Source: CAZEIW01 sp964512305 (lineage in GTDB: Bacteria > Pseudomonadota > Gammaproteobacteria > Burkholderiales > Burkholderiaceae_F). From it: DNA of 24,395 nucleotides. The stretch lies in the NCBI GenBank assembly GCA_964512305.1, contig CAZEIW010000047.1, positions 1 to 24,395 of the forward strand, in the 5' to 3' direction. Of the stretch, positions 1 through 8,689 are shown piece after piece. The notes below the pieces were generated by a model. That model did not search any database and was not told the origin of the DNA. It saw only the letters and a program-made list of their open reading frames with translations. Made by a program: the position numbers and the translations under genes. Each line of letters begins with the position of its first letter. Within the stretch, counting starts at the first letter, position 1.

Positions 1-269
1 ACGCGCGCCACGCGGCCGACTGGGAACGCATCGATCTGTGCGGATCCCTGCTGTGCGTGCAGCGCGCCGAGGGGCCGCGGATCGTGAGCTGGCAGTTTCC
101 GGCCGCGCGGGCCCGGGTGGAGATCGAAGCCGGCGGGCTGCATGTCTACGTCGGTTGCACCGAGGCCAAGGTCGAGATCGGCCGCCTGGTGCTCGAACCC
201 AACCGGCTGCGCCTGGCGTACGAATTGCGCCGCGCACTCGGCGCGGCCAGGAACGGCAGCCGCGGCTGA
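1..269 (+). CDS. DUF2244 family membrane protein, C-terminal part only
   Basis: The reading frame is open from the window edge (first full codon at base 3) to a TGA at 267-269, giving about 88 C-terminal residues; the start lies outside the window. The tail ends in a segment with VEIGRLVLEPNRLRLAYELR, preceded by an ARHAADWERI stretch. Both resemble the soluble C-terminal end of DUF2244 proteins, which usually have two membrane segments before it. DUF2244 genes commonly sit directly in front of coxB in Burkholderiales, and that is the position here, 16 bases before the coxB start. The biochemical role is unknown; the location suggests a link to oxidase assembly or membrane function, which is inference. 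The assignment rests on remembered family pattern and gene order. Confidence 0.75.
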   Translation, partial: ARHAADWERIDLCGSLLCVQRAEGPRIVSWQFPAARARVEIEAGGLHVYVGCTEAKVEIGRLVLEPNRLRLAYELRRALGAARNGSRG

Positions 270-285
270 GGCCGCGCCGACCCCG

Positions 286-1446
286 ATGCCGAATCCCACC
301 GATCGCCAGCGAGCCCGCCGTCCGATGCGACGGCGGATCGCCGCGCGCGCCCCGGTCGGGCTGCTGGCGGGCGCCGCCGGCCCGGCGCTGGCCGAGGTCG
401 CCCGCTACAACTTCCAGCCGCCGGTGACCGAGATCGGACGCCAGATCTACTGGCTGCACATGATGATGCTCGGCATCTGCGCGGTGATCTTCGTGCTCGT
501 GTTCGGCGTGATGTTCTATTCGATCTACGCGCACCGCCGCTCGCGCGGCCACCAGGCGGCCGCTTTTCACGAGAGCGCGCGCGTCGAGATCGCGTGGACC
601 GCGGTCCCATTCGTGATCATCGTGCTGATGTCGGCGATGGCGACCAAGACCGTGGTCGCGATGAAGGACACGACCGGCGCCGACCTGACGATCAAGGCGA
701 CCGGCTACCAGTGGAAGTGGGGCTACGACTACCTGAAGGGCGAGGGCGAAGGCATCTCGCTGCTGTCGACGATCGCGACCCCGGTCAGCCAGATCGAGGA
801 CCGCGCGCCCAAGTCCCAGGAGTATCTGCTCGAAGTCGACCACGACCTGGTCGTTCCCGTCGGCAGGAAGGTGCGCGTGATCACGACGGCGGACGACGTG
901 ATCCATTCCTGGGGCGTCCCGGCCTTCGGGGTCAAGCAGGACGCGATCCCGGGCTTCGTGCGCGATACGTGGTTCCGCGCCGACGAGGTCGGCGTCTACC
1001 GCGGCCAGTGCTACGAGCTGTGCGGCCGCAACCACACGTTCATGCCGATCGTGGTGAGCGTCCTGTCGCAACCCGACTACACCGCGTGGGTCGCGAAGCA
1101 GCTCAAGTCGGCGGCGACCGGGCAGGACGCCGGCCGGACCTGGACCCTGGACGAGCTGGTCGCGCGCGGCGCGACCGTGTACGCCGCCAACTGCCAGGTG
1201 TGCCACCAGCCGAACGGCAAGGGCCTGCCGGGCACCTTCCCCGCGCTCGACGGCAGCAAGGTCGTGAACGGGCCGGTGCAGGACCAGCTGCACCTGGTGC
1301 TGAACGGCAAGAACGTGATGCCGGCGTGGAAGGCGGTTCTCGACGATGCCGACCTTGCCGCCGTGATCACGTTCACCCGCAACCACTGGGGCAATCATAC
1401 GGGCGAGGCGATCCAGCCTCTCGAGGTCAAGCAGGGGCGGCAGTGA
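286..1446 (+). CDS. coxB: Cytochrome c oxidase subunit II with fused cytochrome c domain
   Basis: This subunit takes electrons from cytochrome c through the binuclear CuA centre and passes them to subunit I. From the ATG at 286 the protein is 386 residues. A signal-like segment ends near residue 36 (GPALA). Two membrane segments follow (about 56-82 and 103-120), then the aromatic patch YQWKWGYDY (141-149). The CuA ligands are all present: H207, C242, E244 (backbone), C246, H250 and M253 in CYELCGRNHTFM. After the cupredoxin domain comes a heme c domain with CQVCH (303-307) and a likely distal Met in VMPAW (M345). This makes it a caa3-like subunit II, a form common in betaproteobacteria. An in-frame ATG at 325 is an alternative start that would begin right at the signal sequence; neither start has a strong ribosome binding site. 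Confidence 0.96.
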   Translation: MPNPTDRQRARRPMRRRIAARAPVGLLAGAAGPALAEVARYNFQPPVTEIGRQIYWLHMMMLGICAVIFVLVFGVMFYSIYAHRRSRGHQAAAFHESARVEIAWTAVPFVIIVLMSAMATKTVVAMKDTTGADLTIKATGYQWKWGYDYLKGEGEGISLLSTIATPVSQIEDRAPKSQEYLLEVDHDLVVPVGRKVRVITTADDVIHSWGVPAFGVKQDAIPGFVRDTWFRADEVGVYRGQCYELCGRNHTFMPIVVSVLSQPDYTAWVAKQLKSAATGQDAGRTWTLDELVARGATVYAANCQVCHQPNGKGLPGTFPALDGSKVVNGPVQDQLHLVLNGKNVMPAWKAVLDDADLAAVITFTRNHWGNHTGEAIQPLEVKQGRQ

Positions 1447-1471
1447 CAGCCGGGCCGTCGGGGAAACGCAG

Positions 1472-3091
1472 ATGAGCGCAATCACGCCGGAAGAGCTGTC
1501 GGGCGCCGGACACCGCGCCGGGCACGAGCACGCGCACGAGCATCCGCACGGGTGGCGGCGGTGGCTGTTCGCGACGAACCACAAGGACATCGGGACGATG
1601 TACCTGACGTTCAGCGCGACGATGTTCTTCGCCGGCGGCGTGCTGGCGCTGTGCATACGCGCCGAGCTGTTCCGGCCCGGGCTGCAGATCTTCCAGCCGG
1701 AGGTGTTCAACCAGCTCACGTCGATGCACGGGCTGGTGATGATCTTCGGCGCGATCATGCCGGCGCTGGTCGGGTTCGCGAACTGGCTGATCCCGATGCA
1801 GATCGGCGCGCCCGACATGGCGTTCGCGCGCCTCAACAACTTCAGCTTCTGGCTGCTGCCGCCCGCCGCGCTGTTGCTGATGGGGTCCTTCCTCGCGCCC
1901 GGCGGCGCGCCCGCCACCGGCTGGACGATGTACGCGCCGCTGACCGTCCAGATGGGCCCCGGCATGGACATGACGATCTTCGCGGTCCATCTGCTGGGCG
2001 CAAGCTCGATCATGGGGTCGATCAACATCATCACGACCATCCTGAACATGCGCGCGCCCGGCATGACGCTGATGAAGATGCCGATGTTCTGCTGGACCTG
2101 GCTGATCACCGCGTACCTGCTGATCGTGATCATGCCGGTGCTGGCGGGCGCCGTGACGATGACGCTGACCGACCGCCACTTCGGCACGAGCTTCTTCAAC
2201 GCCGCCGGCGGCGGCGACCCGGTGATGTACCAGCACGTGTTCTGGTTCTTCGGCCACCCGGAGGTGTACGTGATGATCCTGCCGGCGTTCGGGATCATCT
2301 CGCACGTGGTGCCGGCGTTCTCGCGCAAGCCGCTGTTCGGCTACTCGTCGATGGTGTACGCGACCGCGTCGATCGCGGTGCTGTCGTTCATGGTCTGGGC
2401 GCACCACATGTTCACCGTCGGCATGCCGGTGACGGGGCAGCTGTTCTACATGTACGCGACCATGCTGATCGGCGTGCCGACGGGGGTCAAGGTCTTCAAC
2501 TGGCTGGCGACGATGTGGAAGGGCTCCCTGACCTTCGAGACCCCGATGCTGTTCGCGGTCGGGTTCATCTTCGTGTTCACGATGGGAGGGTTCACGGGGC
2601 TGATCCTGGCGATGGTGCCGATCGACATCCAGCTGCACCAGACCTATTACGTGGTCGCGCACTTCCACTACGTGCTGGTGGCCGGGTCGCTGTTCGCCCT
2701 GTTCGCGGGCACCTATTTCTGGCTGCCGAAGTGGACCGGCCACATGTACGACGAGCGGCTGGGCAAATGGCACTTCTGGCTGACGCTGATCTTCTTCAAC
2801 GTCACGTTCTTCCCGATGCACTTCCTGGGGCTCGCCGGCATGCCCCGTCGCACCGCCGACTACGCGGTCCAGTTCACCGACTTCAACATGATCGCGTCGA
2901 TAGGGGCGTTCGGCTTCGGCCTTTCGCAGCTGCTGCTGGTCGTCGCCGTGATCAAGTGCATCCGCGGCGGCCGCGCGGTGGGCGCCAACCCCTGGCAGTC
3001 GATCGACGGCGGCCTCGAGTGGACGCTGCCGTCCCCGCCGCCTTTCCACACTTTCGAGACGCCCCCGGTGCTGCAGGACGCTTCCCGATGA
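1472..3091 (+). CDS. coxA: Cytochrome c oxidase subunit I (aa3 type, proton pumping)
   Basis: This is the catalytic subunit that reduces O2 to water at the heme a3-CuB centre in the inner membrane. The protein has 539 residues, normal for the family. Visible ligands are H86 (MHG) and H399 for the low-spin heme, H397 for heme a3, and H262, H311 and H312 for CuB. Y266 in HPEVY is the residue that cross-links to the CuB histidine. D115 (GAPDMAF) and E264 belong to the D proton channel and K340 (PTGVK) to the K channel, so it looks like a type A1 pumping enzyme. Residues 14-26 form a histidine-rich stretch, GHRAGHEHAHEHPHG, before the first membrane segment. It starts 25 bases after the coxB stop and its TGA overlaps the next ATG as ATGA. 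Confidence 0.98.
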   Translation: MSAITPEELSGAGHRAGHEHAHEHPHGWRRWLFATNHKDIGTMYLTFSATMFFAGGVLALCIRAELFRPGLQIFQPEVFNQLTSMHGLVMIFGAIMPALVGFANWLIPMQIGAPDMAFARLNNFSFWLLPPAALLLMGSFLAPGGAPATGWTMYAPLTVQMGPGMDMTIFAVHLLGASSIMGSINIITTILNMRAPGMTLMKMPMFCWTWLITAYLLIVIMPVLAGAVTMTLTDRHFGTSFFNAAGGGDPVMYQHVFWFFGHPEVYVMILPAFGIISHVVPAFSRKPLFGYSSMVYATASIAVLSFMVWAHHMFTVGMPVTGQLFYMYATMLIGVPTGVKVFNWLATMWKGSLTFETPMLFAVGFIFVFTMGGFTGLILAMVPIDIQLHQTYYVVAHFHYVLVAGSLFALFAGTYFWLPKWTGHMYDERLGKWHFWLTLIFFNVTFFPMHFLGLAGMPRRTADYAVQFTDFNMIASIGAFGFGLSQLLLVVAVIKCIRGGRAVGANPWQSIDGGLEWTLPSPPPFHTFETPPVLQDASR

Positions 3092-3237
3092 ACACGCAGA
3101 CCGAGGCCGCCGGCGGGGCGGCGGCGCGCGAGGCGGAGTCGGCGCGGCGCAAGCTGAGGACCGCGATGCTCCACCTGACGATCGCGCTTGCGGTGTTCGC
3201 CGGCACGATCGCCGCGCGCTGGGTGTTCCGCCACTGA
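3088..3237 (+). CDS. Small membrane protein, cytochrome oxidase small assembly protein
   Basis: This 49-codon gene starts with an ATG that overlaps the coxA stop codon (ATGA), which points to translational coupling. The product begins MNTQTEAAGG, has an alanine- and arginine-rich N-terminal half and one predicted membrane helix (LHLTIALAVFAGTIAARWVF) close to the C-terminus. Proteins of this size, with a single C-terminal helix and lying between coxA and ctaG, are annotated in Burkholderiales as cytochrome oxidase small assembly protein. That position and topology are the basis for the call. No catalytic or metal-binding residues are seen, and the molecular role in oxidase assembly is not known to me. 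Confidence 0.8.
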   Translation: MNTQTEAAGGAAAREAESARRKLRTAMLHLTIALAVFAGTIAARWVFRH

Positions 3238-3260
3238 GCCGCGGCCGGGGCCACCGAGCA

Positions 3261-3851
3261 ATGACCGGACGAGGCGACTTCCTCCGCCGCATCAACCGCA
3301 GGCTGTGCTCGAAGCTGGCGGTGGCGGCGCTGCTGATGTTCGGATTCGGATGGGCGCTCGTGCCGCTGTACCGGAGCATCTGCGAGATCACCGGCCTCAA
3401 CGTGCTGACCGCGGCCGATCCGCGCGCGGCCGAGCTCGCGCGCAACACGCAGGTCGATCGGTCCCGCACGGTCCTGGTCGATTTCGACGCCAACCGGCAG
3501 GGGCCGTGGCGTTTCCGGCCCGAACGCCGGTCGGTCGAGGTTCATCCGGGCGAGCTGGTGCGGGTCGACTACGAGATCGCCAACCTCGAGGCGCGCGCGA
3601 CCGCGGGCCAGGCGATCCCGAGCTACGCGCCGGCCGTGTCGGGGCGCTACCTGCACAAGGTCGAGTGCTTCTGCTTCAGGCAGCAGGAGCTGCGCGCGGG
3701 CGAGACGCGGCATTTCCCGGTCGTCTTCTTCGTCGATCCGAAGCTGCCGGCCGACATCGACGAGATACTGCTGTCGTACACGTTCTTCGAGATCCCGGGC
3801 GGCGCGCGGAGCGAAGCTTCGCCGGCGTCGGGAGGGGGTAGGGGTACATGA
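3261..3851 (+). CDS. ctaG: Cytochrome c oxidase assembly protein CtaG/Cox11 (CuB insertion)
   Basis: CtaG delivers copper to the CuB site of subunit I. The 196-residue protein has a short cytoplasmic N-terminus, one membrane helix (about 18-36) and a periplasmic immunoglobulin-like domain. The Cu(I)-binding motif CFCF is at 136-139 within VECFCFRQQ, and a further conserved Cys follows the helix (C41 in PLYRSIC). Its place directly after coxA is the standard one. The C-terminal 15 residues are Gly/Ser-rich and probably disordered. Its TGA overlaps an ATG at 3848 that opens the frame leading into coxC. In several Burkholderiales a DUF2970 gene follows here, but the 71 bases before the coxC start do not hold one. 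Confidence 0.96.
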   Translation: MTGRGDFLRRINRRLCSKLAVAALLMFGFGWALVPLYRSICEITGLNVLTAADPRAAELARNTQVDRSRTVLVDFDANRQGPWRFRPERRSVEVHPGELVRVDYEIANLEARATAGQAIPSYAPAVSGRYLHKVECFCFRQQELRAGETRHFPVVFFVDPKLPADIDEILLSYTFFEIPGGARSEASPASGGGRGT

Positions 3852-3922
3852 CGCGCCGCTCGCAACCCGGCTCACGCCTGCGCGGCGCGGCCGTGCCCGT
3901 CCGCCGTGAAGGGACATGGATC

Positions 3923-4810
3923 ATGGAGATGACCGGCACCAGCGGCGAAATCGGCGGCGGCATCGCGGGCGAACCGCACTACTTCATCCCGCGGCCGTCG
4001 AACTGGCCGATGGTCGGGATGATCTCGATGGCGCTCACGATGTCCGGCGCCGCGCTGGTGGTCAACCGCACCGCCGTCGGCTACCTGCCGCTGGGCCTGG
4101 GCTTCGCGGCGCTGGCGTACATGATGGCGGGCTGGTTCGGCGACGTGATCGGCGAGTCGGAGGCCGGCACCTATAACCGGAAGGTCGACGGCTCGTTCCG
4201 CTTCGGCATGGCCTGGTTCATCCTGTCCGAGGTCATGTTCTTCGCGTCGTTCTTCGGCGCGCTGTTCTACACGCGCGTGATCTCGATGCCGATGCTGGGC
4301 GACTTCGATCACAAGCTGTTGTGGCCCGACTACAGCCCGGACTGGCCCAACACCGGACCCGCCGGAACGATCGAGCCGTTCACGAAGATCGACCCCTGGC
4401 CGATCCCGACCATCAACACGGCCCTGCTGGTGAGCTCGGCGGTCTGGCTCACCTTCGCGCACCACGGGCTGCGCGCCGACCGCCGCCTCAAGGCGATGTT
4501 CTGGCTCGCCATGACGCTGCTCTTCGGCGCGAGTTTCGTCGGGCTCCAGGCCTACGAGTACGGCCACGCGTACCGGGAACTGAACCTGACGCTGGGGTCC
4601 GGGATCTTCGGCTCGACCTTCTTCATGCTGACCGGATTCCACGGCCTGCACGTGACGATCGGGGCGATCATGCTCGCGGTCATCCTGGCGAGGATCGTCC
4701 GCGGCCATTTCCGGCCGGACCACCACTTCGCGTTCGAGGCGGCGGCCTGGTACTGGCACTTCGTCGACGTGGTCTGGATCGGCCTGTATATCGTCGTCTA
4801 CTGGCTTTAG
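3923..4810 (+). CDS. coxC: Cytochrome c oxidase subunit III
   Basis: This is the integral membrane subunit that stabilises the oxidase core. From the ATG at 3923 it has 295 residues with about seven membrane helices. Family landmarks include HYFIPRPSNWP near the N-terminus, ESEAGTYNRKV, SEVMFFASFFGALFY, the TGFHGLHV segment and the C-terminal WYWHFVDVVWIGLY. The start at 3923 was chosen because GAAGGGA lies eight bases upstream and because homologues begin just before this HYF(I/V)P motif. The same frame is open from an ATG at 3848 that overlaps the ctaG stop and follows a purine-rich GGGAGGGGG, so a form with 25 extra residues is possible. It is the last gene of this oxidase block before convergent genes begin. 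Confidence 0.96.
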   Translation: MEMTGTSGEIGGGIAGEPHYFIPRPSNWPMVGMISMALTMSGAALVVNRTAVGYLPLGLGFAALAYMMAGWFGDVIGESEAGTYNRKVDGSFRFGMAWFILSEVMFFASFFGALFYTRVISMPMLGDFDHKLLWPDYSPDWPNTGPAGTIEPFTKIDPWPIPTINTALLVSSAVWLTFAHHGLRADRRLKAMFWLAMTLLFGASFVGLQAYEYGHAYRELNLTLGSGIFGSTFFMLTGFHGLHVTIGAIMLAVILARIVRGHFRPDHHFAFEAAAWYWHFVDVVWIGLYIVVYWL

Positions 4811-4811
4811 C

Positions 4812-4826
4812 CCGGCCCCTGGCCGG
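4812..4826. terminator. GC-rich hairpin between convergent coxC and formyltransferase genes
   Basis: An inverted repeat CCGGCC / GGCCGG with a three-base loop lies just after the coxC stop, in the 50-base gap between two converging genes. No T-run follows on either strand, so it is not a canonical intrinsic terminator. It is a weak candidate only. Confidence 0.25.
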
Positions 4827-4860
4827 CGGTCCCCGGACGTCGGTGGCCGTCGGGCCCCGC

Positions 4861-5793
4861 TCAGCCGCCCAGCGACGCTCCGACGCCGAGGCCGCTCTCG
4901 GCGCACAGCTGCGGCGCCGGCAGCTTCTTGCCGTCGTCGAGCTTCAAGCGGAACACCTCGATCTCGCCGCCCTGCGCCGCGATGCGGATGCTCTCCGTCC
5001 CGATCTCGGTCACGGCGCCGACGGCGCCCCTGACGTCGCGCAGCCGGCGGGCGGGATGCTTGCGCGTGTCGAACAGCTGCAGCCTGCGGCCGGCGAACGT
5101 CGTCCAGGCGCCCGGCGCCGGGTCGCAGCCCCGGACGAGGTTGTAGACGAGATCGACGTGGCTGTGCCAGTTGATGCGCGCCTCGGCGGCGCGGCACCAG
5201 CCCTCGTAGCTGGCCTGCGACCCGTCCTGCTCCGTCTCGTTCGCGCGGCCCGAGACCACCAGATCCGCCGCCTCGAGCAGCGCCTGGACGCCGAGCGGGA
5301 ACAGGCGGTCGAAATACACGCTGCCCACGGTGTCGTCGGGCAAAATGGCGGTGGTCTTCTGCAGCACCACGGGCCCCTCGTCCAGGCCGTCGGTCGGGCG
5401 GAAGACGCTCAACCCGGTCTGCGTGTCGCCGCGGATAATGGGCCAGTTGATCGAGCTCGGGCCGCGGTAGCGCGGCAGCAGCGAGGGGTGGTACTGGATC
5501 GTGCCGTGCCGCGGGATCGCGACCAGCGTCTGCGGCACGAACTGAAGCACGTACGCCATGATCCCGATGTCGGCGTCGACCGACCGCATCGCCTGCGCCG
5601 CGTCGTCGCTCTTCAGGGAGGGCAGCTGCAGCACCCGCAGCTGCTTCTGCTGCGCCGCCAGCCGCAGCGGATCGGGCCTGGCGCCGGCGCGCTCGGGCGC
5701 GCAGAAGACCGCGGCGACCTCGTCGCCGCGCGCCAGGAAGGCCTCCAGGACGGCCTTGCCGAAGTCCTGCTGGCCGATCAGCGCGATTCGCAT
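4861..5793 (-). CDS. Formyltransferase-fold protein like the hydrolase domain of 10-formyl-THF dehydrogenase
   Basis: The 310-residue product begins MRIALIGQQDFGKAV and carries the formyl transferase N-domain followed by a C-terminal barrel-type domain. Its motifs fit the N-terminal hydrolase domain of 10-formyltetrahydrofolate dehydrogenase (ALDH1L) better than Met-tRNA formyltransferase: PRHGTIQYHPSLLPRYRG, then SSINWPIIRGD, TDGLDEGPVVLQK and ILPDDTV. The likely catalytic pair is H102 and D138, spaced 36 residues apart as in the animal enzyme (H106/D142). The Asn that Met-tRNA formyltransferases have two residues before this His is Q100 here. There is no aldehyde dehydrogenase domain. A role in moving or releasing formyl groups from 10-formyl-THF is inferred; the acceptor is unknown. 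Its ATG overlaps the spoVR stop (TGATG), so it is the fourth gene of the prkA operon. Confidence 0.85.
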   Translation of the reverse strand: MRIALIGQQDFGKAVLEAFLARGDEVAAVFCAPERAGARPDPLRLAAQQKQLRVLQLPSLKSDDAAQAMRSVDADIGIMAYVLQFVPQTLVAIPRHGTIQYHPSLLPRYRGPSSINWPIIRGDTQTGLSVFRPTDGLDEGPVVLQKTTAILPDDTVGSVYFDRLFPLGVQALLEAADLVVSGRANETEQDGSQASYEGWCRAAEARINWHSHVDLVYNLVRGCDPAPGAWTTFAGRRLQLFDTRKHPARRLRDVRGAVGAVTEIGTESIRIAAQGGEIEVFRLKLDDGKKLPAPQLCAESGLGVGASLGG

Positions 5794-7406
5794 CAAGTGC
5801 GGTGGATCTTGAGGCGCTTGCCCTCGGCGTCGACTTCCTCGAGCACGACGTCGTATTTCCAGAGCTGCTTGACGTAGCCGATCACGGTCTCGGCGTTCTC
5901 GGCGTCGAGCATGCGGCCGCTCTCGACGCGGTGCTGCAGCAGCAGCGCGCGCTCCGCCTCGTCGCTGCTGCGGGCGACGACCAGGCTCGGTATGTGCGCC
6001 TCGGGCCGGTATTGCGCGGCGAGCGCCTGGCGCAGGCGGGTGTAGCCGCCCTCGTTGTGGATCGCGGTCACGTGATAGTGCTCGCGGTCGTCCTCGCCGT
6101 CGTGCAGCAGGAACAGCCGCATGTCGCGCATGACCTTCGGCGACAGGTACTGCTCGATGAGGCTGTCGTCCTTGAAATTGGCCATCGCGAACAGGATCGC
6201 CTCCTGCCACGGCGAGCCCGCGAGCTGCGGGAACCACTGCCGGTCCTCGTCGGTCGGCTGCTCGCAGACGCGCCGGATGTCGCGATACATCGCGAAGCCC
6301 AGCGCGTACGGGTTGATGCCGCGGTAGCCGCGCGAGTCGAACGGCTGCTGCCCGACGACGTCGCCGTGGTTGGCGAGCCACTCCAGCATGAAGCCGTCGT
6401 CGACCTCGCCGGCGTCGTACAGCTCGTTGAGCAGCGTGTAGTGCCAGAACGTGGCGGCGCCCTCGTTGGCCACCTTGGTCAGCCGCTGCGGGTAGAAGTA
6501 CTGGGCCACCTTGCGCACGATCCGCACCAGCTCGCGCTGCCACGGTGCGAGCTTGGGCGCCCGCTTCTCGATGAAATAGAGCAGGTTCTCCTGCGGTTCG
6601 AATGCCGGCGTGCTCTCGATCGCGACCTGGTCGCGCTCGCGCATGTGCAGGTGGGCGTAGTCGGGGTTGTAGTGCTTCTCGGCGAACTTCAGGCGTTCGC
6701 TCTGGCGCTCGCGCTCGCGCTTGACCGACAGGCGCGACGGGCGCGTGTACAGGTCGACGCCGTACGGGGCGAGCGCGTGGCAGCAGTCGAGCAGCGTCTC
6801 GACCTCGCGCCATCCGTACTGCTCCTCGCACTCGTGCACGTAGCCGCGCGCGAACTGCAGGTAGTCGAGGATCGCGTCGGCCTGCGTGAACTGGCGGAAC
6901 AGGTAATTGGACTTGAAGAAGGCGTTATGGCCGTAGCCGGCGTGCGCCATCACCAGGACCTGCAGCGCCAGCGTGTTGGTCTCCATCAGGTAGGCGAGCG
7001 ACGGATCGGTATTGATCACGATCTCGTAGGCGAGGCCGGACATCCCCTTGCGGTAGCTGCGCTCCTGCGCCAGCAGCTGCTTGCCGAAGCTCCAGTGCGC
7101 GTAGTGGATCGGCATCCCGACCGTCGAGCACAGGTCGAGCATCTGGCTCGCGGTGATCAGCTCGTACTGCGTCGGGTAGGTGTCGAGCCCGAAGCCGGCA
7201 GCGTGCCGCGCCAGCGCGGCGTCGAACTTCTCCAGCGTGCTCATCGTCCACTCGGAGCCGGTCGCGATCGGCTCGGCGCGGCGGGGCCGGCCTGGCCGCG
7301 GCATCGGCACCGTCGGCTTGGCGAGCAGCTTCGGCCACGGCTGGCGCGTGCCGGGCGCATCGCCGGCGCTGGCCGGCTTGCCGCCGCCGGTCCGGTCGCC
7401 GCTCAT
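5793..7406 (-). CDS. spoVR: SpoVR/YcgB family protein
   Basis: The 537-residue product matches the SpoVR family along its length. Landmarks include LDTYPTQYELITASQMLD, SVGMPIHYAHWSFGK near its expected place, GLAYEIVINTDPSLAYLMETNT, VMAHAGYGHNAFFK, and NEGAATFWHYTLLNELYD. SpoVR is named from Bacillus sporulation, but in proteobacteria it travels with prkA and yeaH in a stress-linked module; its activity is not established. The ATG at 7406 was chosen because it overlaps the yeaH stop as ATGA. This leaves a Pro/Arg/Gly-rich N-terminal extension of about 50 residues before the conserved SEWT segment, and an internal ATG at residue 55 is too late because it would cut that segment. The gene ends in a TGATG overlap with the formyltransferase gene. 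Confidence 0.95.
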   Translation of the reverse strand: MSGDRTGGGKPASAGDAPGTRQPWPKLLAKPTVPMPRPGRPRRAEPIATGSEWTMSTLEKFDAALARHAAGFGLDTYPTQYELITASQMLDLCSTVGMPIHYAHWSFGKQLLAQERSYRKGMSGLAYEIVINTDPSLAYLMETNTLALQVLVMAHAGYGHNAFFKSNYLFRQFTQADAILDYLQFARGYVHECEEQYGWREVETLLDCCHALAPYGVDLYTRPSRLSVKRERERQSERLKFAEKHYNPDYAHLHMRERDQVAIESTPAFEPQENLLYFIEKRAPKLAPWQRELVRIVRKVAQYFYPQRLTKVANEGAATFWHYTLLNELYDAGEVDDGFMLEWLANHGDVVGQQPFDSRGYRGINPYALGFAMYRDIRRVCEQPTDEDRQWFPQLAGSPWQEAILFAMANFKDDSLIEQYLSPKVMRDMRLFLLHDGEDDREHYHVTAIHNEGGYTRLRQALAAQYRPEAHIPSLVVARSSDEAERALLLQHRVESGRMLDAENAETVIGYVKQLWKYDVVLEEVDAEGKRLKIHRT

Positions 7407-8689
7407 GAGGCCGCCTGCCGGCGCGCGAACAGCTCGCGGAACACCGGCCAGATGTCGTTGCGGCCGTGCACCGCGCGGCGCGCGAACGCGGGACTGCTGA
7501 TCGCGTCGTAGCACTGCCACAGGTCCGACGGCCGGTTGAACCAGCCGCTCGAGCTCGGGATGTCGACATAGGCGAAGTAGCGGACGCTCGGCAGCAGCTC
7601 GTTGGCGACGAAGGCCGCGCTGCGGCGCCCGTCGTCCGCGGTGCAGTCGCCGTCCGACGCCTGGGCGATGTAGACGTTCCAGTCCGGCCCCGCATAGCGG
7701 GTGTCGATGATCTTGTGCGCCAGCTCGAGCGCCGGGCGCACCAGCGTGCCGCCGGTCAGCGGGTCGTGGAAGAAGCGCTGCTCGTCGACCTCCTCGGCGG
7801 TCTCGGTGTGGCGGACGAACACGACGTCGACCTTGCCGTACTTGCGCTCCAGGAACAGGTACAGCAGCGCGAAGAAGCGCTTCGCGAGGTCCTTTTTGCG
7901 CTCGTCCATCGAGCCCGAGACGTCCATCAGGCAAAGCATCACGGCGCGGGTCGCGGGCGACTGCTGCGGCACGCGCGACCGGTAGCGCCGGTCGACGTCC
8001 TCGAGGAAAGGCAGGCTGTCGCGCCGGCGCTTCAGCCGCCGCACCTCGTCGGCGATCTCGGCGCGCCGGTCGGCGCCGGCCTCCTCGAACTCGCTCTCGA
8101 GCTCGGAGATCTGCTGCGACAGCGCGCCCCGCACGGCGATGCGCCGCGCGATCGACATCCGCACCGTCATCGCCGGCAGCAGGTTGGCAGGCAGGCCTTC
8201 GCGGCTGTAGCCGCCGCGGCGCATCCGCTCCAGCGCGACGTCGCCGAAACGCGTGCGCTCGAGGTTCGGCAGCTCGAGGTCGTCGAAGAACAGCGCGAGG
8301 AACTCCTCGCGCGACAGCACGAACGCGAAGCTGTCGCGCCCTTCGCCCTCGCCGGCCTCGTTGCCGCTGCCGTCGCCCTGGCCGCCGGGCGGGCGCGCGA
8401 CCTTGTCCCCGGGAAGGAACTCGCGGTTGCCCGGCAGCACGAAGTCGCGGTTGCCCGTCTCGTCGTCGTGCGTCAGGTGCGGCTCCGCCAGGCCGCGGCC
8501 GGGGATCGACACCTTGCCGCCGCGCCCGACGTCTTTGATCGAGCGCTTGGAGAACTCCTCGTCCGCGGCGCGCTTGATCTCGTCCTTGAAGCGGCGGATG
8601 AAGCGCTCGCGATTGACCGTCCCGCGCCCCGGCGGGTCGGGGCGCCGGTCGACGATACGCATGAATCGGCCGCCGATCAGATCAACCAT
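7403..8689 (-). CDS. yeaH: YeaH/YhbH family protein (DUF444) with von Willebrand A-like domain
   Basis: The product has 428 residues. The N-terminal third contains VNRERFIRRFKDEIKRA and KRSIKDVG, then a Gly-rich linker (about 100-118), both typical of E. coli YeaH. The C-terminal half has a metal-ion-dependent adhesion pattern: DVSGS at 256-260, TGGT at 312-315 and an Asp in ASDGD near 346. YeaH is made together with the kinase-like PrkA/YeaG in E. coli, and the gene pair is kept here. The start at 8689 has GGAAGG seven bases upstream; an in-frame ATG at 8662 (MRIVDRR) lies nearer the E. coli N-terminus but lacks such a site. The product is probably cytoplasmic, since no signal peptide or membrane helix is visible. 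Its exact function is unknown. Confidence 0.95.
   Translation of the reverse strand: MVDLIGGRFMRIVDRRPDPPGRGTVNRERFIRRFKDEIKRAADEEFSKRSIKDVGRGGKVSIPGRGLAEPHLTHDDETGNRDFVLPGNREFLPGDKVARPPGGQGDGSGNEAGEGEGRDSFAFVLSREEFLALFFDDLELPNLERTRFGDVALERMRRGGYSREGLPANLLPAMTVRMSIARRIAVRGALSQQISELESEFEEAGADRRAEIADEVRRLKRRRDSLPFLEDVDRRYRSRVPQQSPATRAVMLCLMDVSGSMDERKKDLAKRFFALLYLFLERKYGKVDVVFVRHTETAEEVDEQRFFHDPLTGGTLVRPALELAHKIIDTRYAGPDWNVYIAQASDGDCTADDGRRSAAFVANELLPSVRYFAYVDIPSSSGWFNRPSDLWQCYDAISSPAFARRAVHGRNDIWPVFRELFARRQAAS

Noticed and set aside
1427..3493. Very long open frame on the - strand opposite coxA and ctaG
   Set aside because: Its translation is Arg/His/Asp-rich with no domain, and it mirrors a clear coxA gene; high GC produces such antisense frames.
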